NCBI GenBank assembly: GCA_036497785.1
Contig: DASXIW010000206.1
Coordinates: 1 to 45,798 of the forward strand
Source: DASXIW01 sp036497785
GTDB lineage: Bacteria > Pseudomonadota > Alphaproteobacteria > Acetobacterales > Acetobacteraceae
Length of the DNA stretch: 45,798 bases
Direction of reading: 5' to 3'
The notes beneath the pieces are model-generated. The model was given only the letters and a program-made list of their open reading frames with translations, searched no databases and was not told the origin of the DNA. Position 1 is the first letter of the stretch. Each line of letters begins with the position of its first letter. This document shows, in pieces, positions 24,345 through 32,883 of this stretch. Made by a program: the position numbers and the translations under genes.

Positions 24345-25955
24345 TCAGGCGGTGACATACGCATCCATCAGGCTCGATTCCACGCCATCCGCGGATAATG
24401 AGTGTCCATGGACACGCTGATTGGCGATGGTGACATAGGTCGGCGAGCAAAGATTAATGTCCGGCACGTCGATGCCGACGATGCCCTGGAATTCCTTGAA
24501 CATCGCGACACGCTGCACCGGATCGTTCTCGACGGCCGCACCCTCCAGCAACGCGTCAACCTGGGAATTGCTGTAGTGCGTGGCATTGGAGAAGGGCACG
24601 CCCTTGACGAAGTTCTTCGACCAATACAGGCGCTGCACGCCCACCGTCGGGTCGAATAGATTGCTGGCGCCGTTGGTGGTAAAGGCGAAGTCACGATCAG
24701 TATAGACGCGCTTGATGAAGCTGCCGATATCCTGCGCGCGCACATCGACGCCGATGCCGATCCGCCCGAGCGTCGCCCGCAGATATTCGGCGAGCGGACG
24801 ATTGTCGTCGCCAATGGGGTTATAGTCCAGCGGCACCCGGAAGCGGATGCGGTCTGCACCCCTGGGATAGCCGGCCTCATCGAGCAACCTTTCCGCGGTT
24901 GCGAGGTCGTAAGGATAGGGCGTCGGCGCCGGATCGGAGAATTGCTTCAACCCGGGCGCGATCGGCGTGGCGCAGGGCGTCGCCAGCCCGAAATACACAA
25001 TGCGCACGATGGCCGCGCGATCGATGGCATGCGCGACGGCTTGGCGGACCTTGGGGTTCTTGAAGAACGCGTTGTCGAGATTGAATTCCAGCCGCGTCAC
25101 GTTGAAGGAATAGCTGTTGCCCTTCGTCACGATGCGCAGCGTGGGCACCGTGCTCAGTCGCGCCACATCGTTCAGCGCCACGGGCGTGCGGTAGCCAAGA
25201 TCGACCCGCCCCGTCTCGAAGGCGGCCGAGCGCACGGCGCCATCCGGAATGAAAGTCACCACCAGCCTGTCGAGCCAGGGCCGCGGCGCGGCCCAATGCG
25301 CGGGGTTGCGCTCGTACACTATGTGGCTGCCGCGCACCCATTCCTTGAAGATGAACGGACCGGTGCCGATCGGCGCCAGCCCGTTCGGGTTGGCGAACGG
25401 GTCCGTGCCGTCATAGATGTGACGCGGCAGAATTGGCGTTTCCGTCGCGACCAGCGCCTTGATCAGGAACGGCGCGGGTTTGGCCAGATGGAACACCGCG
25501 GTCAACGCGTCCGGCGTCGCCACCTCGGTCACATTCGCGAAAGTGCTGCGCCCGCGCGGATGAATGCGGCTGAGCAGCATGATGGAATAGGCCACGTCCG
25601 CCGAGGAGAAATCCGTCCCGTCATGCCATTTCACGCCGGGACGCAGCTTGAACGTGTAGCTCAGCCCATCCGGCGCGATGCTCCACGCCGTGGCCAGCAT
25701 GGGCAGCGGGTTGAGGTCGTCATCATACTCCAGCAACCCCTCGGTGACCTTGGCGCTGACGCTGAGCGATGGGGTGAAGACATTGGTCGCGGAGACTAGC
25801 GTGGTCGGCTCCGCGACCAGGGCCAGCGTCAACGTGCCGCCTCGTTCCGGCCCGCCGGCAGCCGCCGCAGGCCCGATGGCGCGGGGCAGGGCAAGTGCCG
25901 GCAAAGCGGCCAGGGCCCGGCGACGGGTGATCTTGGGACCGCGTGGATGCGACAT
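24345..25955 (-). CDS. Periplasmic peptide-type substrate-binding protein (SBP family 5)
   Basis: The 536-residue product is a family 5 extracellular solute-binding protein: GGTLTLALVAEPTTL at the mature N-terminus, then LRPGVKWHDGTDFSSADVAY, the cluster signature of the family. The N-terminus MSHPRGPKITRRRALAALPA has a Tat-like twin arginine and an Ala-rich hydrophobic stretch, so export as a folded protein is likely. I chose the ATG at 25955, preceded by GGAGG five bases upstream. It is the first gene of a complete operon (binding protein, two permeases, two ATPases). The ligand (dipeptide, oligopeptide, nickel chelate or other) cannot be deduced. Confidence 0.93.
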   Translation of the reverse strand: MSHPRGPKITRRRALAALPALALPRAIGPAAAAGGPERGGTLTLALVAEPTTLVSATNVFTPSLSVSAKVTEGLLEYDDDLNPLPMLATAWSIAPDGLSYTFKLRPGVKWHDGTDFSSADVAYSIMLLSRIHPRGRSTFANVTEVATPDALTAVFHLAKPAPFLIKALVATETPILPRHIYDGTDPFANPNGLAPIGTGPFIFKEWVRGSHIVYERNPAHWAAPRPWLDRLVVTFIPDGAVRSAAFETGRVDLGYRTPVALNDVARLSTVPTLRIVTKGNSYSFNVTRLEFNLDNAFFKNPKVRQAVAHAIDRAAIVRIVYFGLATPCATPIAPGLKQFSDPAPTPYPYDLATAERLLDEAGYPRGADRIRFRVPLDYNPIGDDNRPLAEYLRATLGRIGIGVDVRAQDIGSFIKRVYTDRDFAFTTNGASNLFDPTVGVQRLYWSKNFVKGVPFSNATHYSNSQVDALLEGAAVENDPVQRVAMFKEFQGIVGIDVPDINLCSPTYVTIANQRVHGHSLSADGVESSLMDAYVTA

Positions 25956-26478
25956 TCCGACCTCCGAGGCATGAAAGCTTCGGTGTCCTCCACCAGCATC
26001 GCAGCCGCCGTCAAGCCGGCCCATTACGCAAACTTAGGCAAAGGATGGAAAAAGACGCAAGATACTCCCCGACGACATGGTCTCCAGACAGCTCTCCAAG
26101 CCAAGAATATCATCAGCCCGGCCAGGCGGTCTCCAAGAACCGGCTCCGTGGAGAACGGAATTCTGTCGCGGCAATGCTGTTGCGGCGCAGCTTTTCATTC
26201 CACTAATGCAATCTTGCCCGTCCCATCACAGCAATTTGGCTTGAGGCACAGAGCCATGAAATTGCTCGCCAAAACGACTATCCAGAGCATGATGGCTTCG
26301 ACTGCCCGAAGCCATCATGCACCCGCGGTCCCGCACGCCTCACAGCCTGTCTGAGAACTCGCCAAGCCGAGCCATATGGCGTGATTTTCGACAGCCGGAG
26401 CGGACGCTGGTCCGTGAGCGCCGGAAGCACAGAAAAGCGCGCCAGATGGCCGGTATAGTAGAGTTGTCAAATGGGCTC
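25956..26478. other. Gene-free 523-base region between the peptide transporter and poxB
   Basis: No convincing gene is seen on either strand. The part near 25956-26060 should hold the minus-strand promoter of the transporter operon; the stretch TTGCGT-N18-TAAGTT on the minus strand is a weak candidate. At 26287-26320 there is a perfect 14-bp inverted repeat. The stretch 26344-26360 (CCTGTCTGAGAACTCG on the plus strand) resembles the outer end of some insertion sequences, but no transposase sequence follows. The base composition is less GC-rich than the flanking genes. Confidence 0.6.
26287..26320. repeat. Perfect 14-bp inverted repeat with 6-base loop
   Basis: GCATGATGGCTTCG (26287-26300) and CGAAGCCATCATGC (26307-26320) are exact reverse complements around ACTGCC. 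It is about 160 bases downstream of the poxB stop on the minus strand and could end poxB transcripts without a T-run. The core resembles short palindromes scattered in some alphaproteobacterial genomes. Confidence 0.75.
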
Positions 26479-28209
26479 TCAGCGCCACAAATTGGTCCGC
26501 GCGAGGTCGATCACCTCGTCCCCACGGCCGTTCATCACCGCGCGCAGCGCCCACAGGCTGAAGCCCTTGGCCTGCTCCAACCCGATGCTGGGCGGCATCG
26601 AAAGCTCCTGCTTGTTCGTCACCACGTCCAGCAGCGCCGGGCCGTCATGCGCCAGAACCTCCATCACGGCCGCCTCCAGATCGCCGGGGTCCTCGACCCG
26701 CACCGCATGCACGCCGATCGCGCGCGCCATGGCGGCGAAATCGGGATTCTCCAGCGATGTCCCGGTCTCAATGAAGCCGGACGCCTTCATCTCCAGCGCG
26801 ACGAAGCCCAGCACGCTGTTATCGACCACGACCACCTTCACCGGCAGCTTCTGCTGCACCAGCGTCAGGAAATCGCCCATCATCATCGCGAAGCCGCCAT
26901 CGCCGGACATCGAGATCACCTGCCGGCCCGGATACGCCGATTGCGCCCCGATGGCCTGCGGCAGGGCATTGGCCATGGACCCGTGGTTGAACGACCCGAT
27001 GATCCGCCGCTTGCCGTTCATGGCGATGTAGCGCGCCGTCCAGATCGTGGGCGTGCCCACGTCGCAGGTAAACACCGCATCCTCGCTCGCGTGCTGGCTG
27101 AGCAATTTGGCGAGATATTGCGGATGGATCGGCTTGCGCCCCGGCGTTCCGGTCGCCAGATCATCTAGCCCCTGGCGCGCCTTCTTGTAGGCGGCCAGGC
27201 TGTCATCTAGATGCACGCGGTCGGATTTCCCCTGCAACCTCGGGAGCAGCGCCTCGATGGTGGCGGCCACGTCACCCACCATTCCCAGCGTCAGGCGGCA
27301 GCGGCGGCCCAGATTCTCCGGGCGTATGTCGATCTGGGCGATCTTGGCGGCGCCCGGGTAGAACTGGCGATACGGAAAATCCGTGCCGAGCATCAGCAAC
27401 GTTTCGGCCTCCATCATGGCCTGATAGCCCGAGCTGAAGCCGATCAGGCCGGTCATCCCCACATCGTATGGATTGTCGTACTCAACGTATTCCTTGCCGC
27501 CCAAGGCGTGGACGATCGGCGATTTCAGCACTTCGGCAAGGCGCAGCAGCGCGTCATGAGCCCCCTTACAGCCGCGCCCGCATAACAGCGTGGTGCGCCG
27601 GCCGGCATTGAGCAATGCCGCCAGCTCATCGAGGTCCTCATCCGACGGCACGACCACGGGCTGCCTGGGTGTGATCGCAATCGGGGCGGAGAGCTGGGCG
27701 GTCATCTCCTGCAGCGCGATATCGCCGGGAATGACGACCACGGCAACACCACGGCGCCCCACGGCCGCCCGGATCGCCGTTTCCAGCACGCCGGGAAGCT
27801 GTTCCGGGCTGGAGACGAGTTCGCAGTAATGGCTGCACTCGCGGAACAGCTCCTGCGGATGGGTTTCCTGGAAATAGCCACGGCCGATCTCGGTGCTCGG
27901 AATATGCGCCGCGATCGCCAGAACCGGCACGCGCGAGCGGTGGCAGTCGAACAGCCCATTGATCAGATGCAGGTTGCCAGGGCCGCAACTGCCGGCGCAC
28001 ACGGCAAGCTCGCCGGTCAGATGGGCGTGCGCCCCGGCGGCGAAGGCCGCCGCCTCCTCGTGGCGCGCGTGAACCCAGGCGACCTCACCATTCTGTCTTA
28101 GCGCTTCGGTAATGCCGTTCAAGCTGTCACCGACGACGCCATAGATATGACGCACACCAACGGAATGCAGCGTGGCGATGAAAAGCTCGGCAGCGTTGCG
28201 GATTTTCAT
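26479..28209 (-). CDS. poxB: Pyruvate dehydrogenase (quinone) / pyruvate oxidase PoxB
   Basis: PoxB is a ThDP- and FAD-dependent peripheral membrane enzyme that oxidises pyruvate to acetate and CO2 and passes electrons to quinone. The 576-residue length equals the family norm. Seen are the N-terminal ThDP domain with the catalytic Glu region (HARHEEAAAFAAGAHAHLTG), the central FAD domain, the ThDP/Mg motif SGDGGFAMMMGDFL, and the C-terminal GRGDEVIDLARTNLWR, close to the end of E. coli PoxB that mediates membrane contact. I chose the ATG at 28209 because MKIRNAAELFIATLHSVGVR is the usual start. It is monocistronic, and the upstream 210 bases hold two GC hairpins. Confidence 0.95.
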   Translation of the reverse strand: MKIRNAAELFIATLHSVGVRHIYGVVGDSLNGITEALRQNGEVAWVHARHEEAAAFAAGAHAHLTGELAVCAGSCGPGNLHLINGLFDCHRSRVPVLAIAAHIPSTEIGRGYFQETHPQELFRECSHYCELVSSPEQLPGVLETAIRAAVGRRGVAVVVIPGDIALQEMTAQLSAPIAITPRQPVVVPSDEDLDELAALLNAGRRTTLLCGRGCKGAHDALLRLAEVLKSPIVHALGGKEYVEYDNPYDVGMTGLIGFSSGYQAMMEAETLLMLGTDFPYRQFYPGAAKIAQIDIRPENLGRRCRLTLGMVGDVAATIEALLPRLQGKSDRVHLDDSLAAYKKARQGLDDLATGTPGRKPIHPQYLAKLLSQHASEDAVFTCDVGTPTIWTARYIAMNGKRRIIGSFNHGSMANALPQAIGAQSAYPGRQVISMSGDGGFAMMMGDFLTLVQQKLPVKVVVVDNSVLGFVALEMKASGFIETGTSLENPDFAAMARAIGVHAVRVEDPGDLEAAVMEVLAHDGPALLDVVTNKQELSMPPSIGLEQAKGFSLWALRAVMNGRGDEVIDLARTNLWR

Positions 28210-28361
28210 GAAACTTCTCTGCTTTTCTGGCTGACGGTTGGAGAGCAGGGCTGTCGATGCCGCCCGCACTCGGACGTTGCCTAGGCTACTGAAGTCATTG
28301 ACCTCGAACAATGTTATGCGACGATCGGGGCCGATCTTCTTTCCCAAATGCACGGCAAATG

Positions 28362-28414
28362 CCGGGCGAGCGCCCGGGGCTGGAGCAAGATGGCTTTGCC
28401 TGCCGGAAGCCGGC
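28362..28414 (-). terminator. Two GC-rich hairpins behind rsmI
   Basis: On the minus strand just after the rsmI stop there are GCCGG/CCGGC around a three-base loop (28402-28414) and the near-perfect palindrome CCGGGCG/CGCCCGG around two bases (28362-28377). Neither has a T-run. They may end rsmI transcription before the poxB promoter region (28210-28360). Confidence 0.4.
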
Positions 28415-28419
28415 ATGCT

Positions 28420-29316
28420 TTACGCGGCGGAGAGCGACAATGCCCTGGCGTACACCTGCTTGCGCGGCAGGCCGGTGGCCGCGGTGACCGACGCCACCGC
28501 CTCCTTCAATGTGCCTTCGGCCAGGGCGGCTCGCAGCCGCGCATCAAGGTCGTCCGCATCCGTCGCTTCCTCGGGCGCCGGGCCGACGACGATGGTGATC
28601 TCCCCGCGCGCGGCATGGACCGCATATTGCGCGGCCAACTCGGGCAGCGTGCCGCGCCGCACCTCCTCGAAACGTTTGGTCAGTTCGCGCGCCACGGCTG
28701 CCGGGCGGTCGCCGAAGGCGGCTTGCATGTCGGCCAGGGTTTCGGCCAGGCGATGCGGCGCCTCGTACCAGACCAACGTCGTGGACAGGCCGGCGCGCTC
28801 AGCCGCACGCAGGCCGGCGAAGGCGGCCCGGCGGGCCGCCGAGCGTGGCGGCGGAAAGCCCAGGAACAGGAACGGGTGTGGCGGCAAGCCGGACAGGGTC
28901 AACGCCAGCAGCGCCGCGTTGGCGCCTGGCAGGGCCGCCACCGGCAAACCCGCCGCCAGCGCCGCGCGCACCAGACGGTAACCGGGGTCGGAGACCAGCG
29001 GCGTGCCGGCATCCGACACCAATGCCACACGCCGGCCGTCGCGCAGCATGGCCAGGATACCGCCGATGCGGCCATCCTCGTTGTGGTCGTGCAGCAGGGC
29101 GAGCCGGCTGGCGATGCCATAGGCGGAAAACAGCCGGCCGGTAACCCTGGTATCCTCACATAGTACCAAATCGGCAGCCTTAAGGGCCGCAATGGCGCGT
29201 ATTGTCACGTCACCAAGGTTGCCGATCGGCGTCGAAACCAGCACAAGTCCAGCGGGAGGCGGTGACACGCCGGTCGCGGGCTCATCTTGGAGAAAATCGC
29301 ATGATTCGTCGGACAT
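28420..29316 (-). CDS. rsmI: 16S rRNA (cytidine-1402-2'-O)-methyltransferase
   Basis: RsmI methylates the ribose of C1402 in the ribosomal P site. The 298-residue product is a TIM-barrel-free SAM methyltransferase of the tetrapyrrole-methylase fold: LVLVSTPIGNLGDVTIRAI, DLVLCEDTRVTGRLFSAYGI, HDHNEDGR, VALVSDAGTPLVSDPGYRLV, FLFLGFPP, and a C-terminal helical region ending GLPRKQVYARALSL. The ATG at 29316 is supported by GAGGAG five bases upstream, although this places it 16 bases inside the divergent lipoprotein gene. A GTG at 29268 is the fallback start. The divergent pairing with an LpoA-like gene is also seen in E. coli (yraL/yraM). Confidence 0.95.
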   Translation of the reverse strand: MSDESCDFLQDEPATGVSPPPAGLVLVSTPIGNLGDVTIRAIAALKAADLVLCEDTRVTGRLFSAYGIASRLALLHDHNEDGRIGGILAMLRDGRRVALVSDAGTPLVSDPGYRLVRAALAAGLPVAALPGANAALLALTLSGLPPHPFLFLGFPPPRSAARRAAFAGLRAAERAGLSTTLVWYEAPHRLAETLADMQAAFGDRPAAVARELTKRFEEVRRGTLPELAAQYAVHAARGEITIVVGPAPEEATDADDLDARLRAALAEGTLKEAVASVTAATGLPRKQVYARALSLSAA

Positions 29317-30545
29317 TCGTGCTCCTCGCCGCCAATCTAGCACTGGCGGGCTGTGTCGGCGCCCCCTTCGGCGGCGGGGCACGTGGAGGGATGCCATATG
29401 GCGGCCCGCTATCCACCGCGGTGCCGGCAGGCCGGGGCGTCGCCATATTGGCGCCGCTGAGCGGCCCCAATGCCGAGCGCGGCCAGGCGCTGGTGCGTGC
29501 CGCCCAGGTGGCCCTGGCCGTCCCGGATTCGCCGAAGCTGGATGTCCACGATACCGGCGGCACCGCCGCCGGGGCCGCCGCCGCCGCCCAGGCCGCGATC
29601 GCCGCCGGCGCCGGCATCATCGTCGGGCCGCTGACGGCGGCGGAGACATCGGGCGCCGCCGGACCGGCCCGCGCCGCCGGGGTGCCCGTTCTGGCCTTCA
29701 CCAACGATCCCGCCCAGGCCCAGCCCGGCATATGGACCCTCGGGATCACCCCCCTGCAGCAAGTCCGCCGGCTGGTCGGCGCCATGACGGCGCAGGGCAA
29801 GACCCGCTTCGCCGCCGCCCTGCCGCAGAACGAGTTCGGCCAGGCCATGTCCGTCGCCTTGCAGCGGACGGTGACGGAAGCCGGATTGCCAGCGCCCGAT
29901 ATCCATATGTATGCGCCGGGCACCGGCTCGCTGAACGCCACCATCCGCGACGTGTCGGGCTACGGCAGCCGGCGCGGCCCGCTGGACGCGCAGATTCGCG
30001 CCGCCCGCGCCCAGCACGACGCCGATGGCCGACGCAAGGCCGCCGAACTGGCGCGCGCGCCCATTCCGCCCGCGCCGTTCGATGCGCTGCTGCTCGCCGA
30101 TACCGGCGAAGCGCTGGCGACAATCGCGGCTCTGCTACCCTATTACGACGTCGATCAGCCGGCGGTGCGCGTGCTCGGCCCGGCGCTGTGGGCCTCGCCG
30201 GCCGCACGCGCCGGCGCCAGCCTCAGCGGGGCGCTCTATGCCGCCCCCGATCCGGCAACCCGCAGCGATTTCGACCAGCGCTACAGCGCGGCCAACGGTA
30301 ACCCCGCGCCCGGCCTCGCGGATTTCGCCTATGACGCCACCGCCATCGCCAGAGTGCTCAGCACCGATGGCGGCTACTCCGTGGCGTCGCTCTGCCGGCC
30401 GGAGGGTTTCACCGGAGTGGATGGCTTGCTGGTGCTGCAGCCAGACGGCACGGTGCGCCGGGGATTGGCGTTGTTCGAAATTCAGCGTGGCGGCCCGGTC
30501 ATGACAGAGCCGGCGCCGACCAGCCTGACCGCGCCTGGCATTTGA
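29301..30545 (+). CDS. Penicillin-binding protein activator, LpoA-like lipoprotein
   Basis: This 414-residue outer-membrane lipoprotein candidate has a signal peptide MIRRTFVLLAANLALAGC with a lipobox (LAGC, Cys18). The mature part has a periplasmic-binding-protein-like (type I) fold: GVAILAPLSGPNAERGQALV, PKLDVHDTGG, GIIVGPLTAAETSG. E. coli LpoA activates PBP1A from the outer membrane; alphaproteobacterial proteins of this type carry only the C-terminal half, as here. The position opposite rsmI supports the assignment. The start at 29301 has GGAGA upstream. Its first 16 bases overlap rsmI. Confidence 0.88.
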   Translation: MIRRTFVLLAANLALAGCVGAPFGGGARGGMPYGGPLSTAVPAGRGVAILAPLSGPNAERGQALVRAAQVALAVPDSPKLDVHDTGGTAAGAAAAAQAAIAAGAGIIVGPLTAAETSGAAGPARAAGVPVLAFTNDPAQAQPGIWTLGITPLQQVRRLVGAMTAQGKTRFAAALPQNEFGQAMSVALQRTVTEAGLPAPDIHMYAPGTGSLNATIRDVSGYGSRRGPLDAQIRAARAQHDADGRRKAAELARAPIPPAPFDALLLADTGEALATIAALLPYYDVDQPAVRVLGPALWASPAARAGASLSGALYAAPDPATRSDFDQRYSAANGNPAPGLADFAYDATAIARVLSTDGGYSVASLCRPEGFTGVDGLLVLQPDGTVRRGLALFEIQRGGPVMTEPAPTSLTAPGI

Positions 30546-30624
30546 TGAGATAATTTTTCAGACGCAGCCTCCGATCGGGCGGAGATCCGACCGGAACGGC
30601 ATTAGACGAAACGGACAGACCGGC

Positions 30625-31995
30625 ATGCGCGTGGTCGCGATTACAGGGGCTGCTAGTGTCATCGGCGGCGTGCCGCTGGCCTGCCTGGTGTTGCTGCTGC
30701 TGACCCACAGCGTCGCTACCGGACCGGCGCTCGTGGTCATCTCGGTTATCGTGGCCTACGCGGCGCTTCTCGGGCTGGTCTGGGTGCGCGACATGGACGC
30801 GCTGACCAACACGCTACGCGAAGCGGTGCTGGAAAACGAGCTGGCCCTGTCCCACGCCGCCGCCTCGCCGCGCCTGCCGGCGGTGGAGCGCGTCGCCCGC
30901 GGCATCGAGCGTCTGGCCCGCGCGCACGCCGCCCGCGCGGCGGAAATCGGCGCATTGCTGCGCGCCAATATCGGCATCGTCGAACATCTGCCCGATCCGT
31001 TGCTGGTGCTGGGGGCCGATCATGGCGTGCGGCGCGCCAACGCCGCCGCGCGGAACGTGCTGGGCGAGGAGATGGCAGCCGTGCTGCGCCATCCCGGCAT
31101 GCGCGAGGCGATCGAGCGCGCCTTCGCCCAGTGCAGCAATCAAACGGCGGAACTGTCCTTGCCGGTGCCCACCCCGCGTGAGGTGCAGGCCTCCGTCATC
31201 TTCCTGGATCCGCCGCTGGCCGATGGCGGCCATGCCATCGCCGTGCTGTCCGACCGCACCCGCGATCGCGCCGTCGAGCGGATGCGCGCGGATTTCGTCG
31301 CCAATGCCAGCCACGAACTGCGCACCCCGCTGGCCAGCCTGATGGGCTTCATCGAAACCCTGCGCGGCCCGGCCGCCGACGACGCGCCGGCGCAAAAGCG
31401 CTTCCTGGGGATCATGGCCGAGCAGGCCGAGCGGATGAACCGGCTGATCGACGATCTGCTCAGCCTGTCGCGCATCGAGCTGACCGAACATCAGCCGCCC
31501 TCGGAGGTGGTGAATCTGGCCGAGATCATCGAAAGCATCGCAGCCGGGTTTGAGCCAAGGCTGGCGGCGCGCCGGGTGAAGCTGGAACTACAGATCGAGC
31601 CCGACATGCCCTGCATCATCGCCGATGCCGACCAGCTCGCCCAGGTGCTGAGCAACCTGGTGGACAACGCGGTGAAATACGGGCGCGAGGGCGGCGTGGT
31701 GAAACTGCATGTCAGGAAACCATCCCCCGGCGGGCGCTGGCCCACACGGCCGGGCGTGGTGCTGTCCGTCACCGATGACGGCCCGGGTATCCCCCGCAGC
31801 GAGGTGCCGCGGCTGACCGAACGCTTCTACCGCGTGGACAAGTCCCGCTCCCGCGCCGCGCCCACCGGCACGGGGCTGGGTTTGTCCATCGTCAAGCACA
31901 TCGTCAACCGCCATCGCGGCCAATTGGTGATCGAAAGCGAGGAAGGCAGCGGCACCAGTTTCAACGTATGGCTGCCGCTGGGCACCGAGCGTTGA
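30625..31995 (+). CDS. PhoR-like sensor histidine kinase
   Basis: This membrane histidine kinase has 456 residues: two close N-terminal membrane segments (about 12-28 and 36-54) with almost no periplasmic loop, a coiled linker, a PAS-like domain (about 110-210), the HisKA dimerisation box with phospho-accepting His230 in NASHELRTPLASLMGF, then the HATPase domain (N box LSNLVDNAVKYG, G1 DDGPGIP, G2 GTGLGLSIVKHIVNRH). The layout matches PhoR, which senses phosphate limitation through the Pst-PhoU complex rather than a periplasmic ligand. No response regulator or pst gene is in the window, so PhoR identity is only probable. Confidence 0.9.
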   Translation: MRVVAITGAASVIGGVPLACLVLLLLTHSVATGPALVVISVIVAYAALLGLVWVRDMDALTNTLREAVLENELALSHAAASPRLPAVERVARGIERLARAHAARAAEIGALLRANIGIVEHLPDPLLVLGADHGVRRANAAARNVLGEEMAAVLRHPGMREAIERAFAQCSNQTAELSLPVPTPREVQASVIFLDPPLADGGHAIAVLSDRTRDRAVERMRADFVANASHELRTPLASLMGFIETLRGPAADDAPAQKRFLGIMAEQAERMNRLIDDLLSLSRIELTEHQPPSEVVNLAEIIESIAAGFEPRLAARRVKLELQIEPDMPCIIADADQLAQVLSNLVDNAVKYGREGGVVKLHVRKPSPGGRWPTRPGVVLSVTDDGPGIPRSEVPRLTERFYRVDKSRSRAAPTGTGLGLSIVKHIVNRHRGQLVIESEEGSGTSFNVWLPLGTER

Positions 31996-32029
31996 TCGCG
32001 CCCGCTTCCGCCAGGGCATAGGAGGCCGC

Positions 32030-32794
32030 ATGAACGGACAGGTTCGGAAAGTGGCGCTGGTCACCGGCGCCTCTTCAGGCATCGGCGTCGATCTGGCATG
32101 GGAATTCGCCCGCGGCGGCCACGACATGATCCTGACGGCACGGCGGCGCGGCCGGCTGGAAGCCCTGGCCGCCGAACTCGGTGGAACCACTCGGGTGATC
32201 GTCGCCGATCTCGCCGATCCCGCCGCACCTGCCCGTCTCCTGGACGAGGCCGGCCCGATCGACGTACTGGTGAACAATGCCGGCTTCGGCGCCGGCGGCC
32301 AGTTCGCGACCCTGCCGCTGGAGCGGCAGATGGAAATCGTTCGGGTCAACATCGCCGCCCTCACCGCCCTCACGCGCCTCGCCTTGCCAGGCATGATCGC
32401 GCGGGGCGCCGGGCGCGTGCTCAACGTCGCCTCAATCGTGGCTTTCCAGCCCGGGCCGGGGCTGGCGGTGTACTCCGCCAGCAAGGCCTATGTCCTGTCA
32501 TTGTCGGAGGCGCTGGAGGCGGAACTGCGCGGCACCGGTGTCACCGTCACCTGCCTCTGCCCCGGCTCCACCGAATCCGAGTTCGCCGCCACCGCCGGCA
32601 TCGGCGGACGCCGCAAGACGCAATTCACCATGACATCCGCCGAAGTGGCCCGGCAGGGCTACGCGGCCACAATGGCGGGACAGCGGCTGATCGTGACCGG
32701 CCGGATCAACAAATTCGCCAGCCTGATGGTGCGCTTCGCGCCGCGCGCCATGGTGTTGGATATCGCGCGCAAGGCGCTCCATACGGGCAGTTAG
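32030..32794 (+). CDS. Short-chain dehydrogenase/reductase (SDR family)
   Basis: This 254-residue classical SDR has the cofactor-binding motif VTGASSGIG (about residues 11-19), VLVNNAGFGAGG, and the active-site Tyr148-x3-Lys152 pair in YSASK, with the preceding Ser in NVASIVAF. The Arg-rich stretch TARRRGRLEALAAEL after the second strand suggests NADP(H) preference. The closest functional analogues are YdfG/DltE-type reductases of unknown substrate. It lies 34 bases behind the kinase gene, with GGAGG before the ATG, and may be co-transcribed with it. Confidence 0.93.
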   Translation: MNGQVRKVALVTGASSGIGVDLAWEFARGGHDMILTARRRGRLEALAAELGGTTRVIVADLADPAAPARLLDEAGPIDVLVNNAGFGAGGQFATLPLERQMEIVRVNIAALTALTRLALPGMIARGAGRVLNVASIVAFQPGPGLAVYSASKAYVLSLSEALEAELRGTGVTVTCLCPGSTESEFAATAGIGGRRKTQFTMTSAEVARQGYAATMAGQRLIVTGRINKFASLMVRFAPRAMVLDIARKALHTGS

Positions 32795-32883
32795 CAAGCG
32801 TCTCCCACGATTTTGCCGGCACGGGGCTTTGCAACGCCGTACCGTCGCTTATGCTGCCAATAACGCTTCGTAAGGAAATCTCC

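Noticed and set aside
26344..26480. Insertion-sequence end
   Set aside because: CCTGTCTGAGAACTCG resembles an IS outer end, but there is no matching second end, no transposase sequence and no target duplication.
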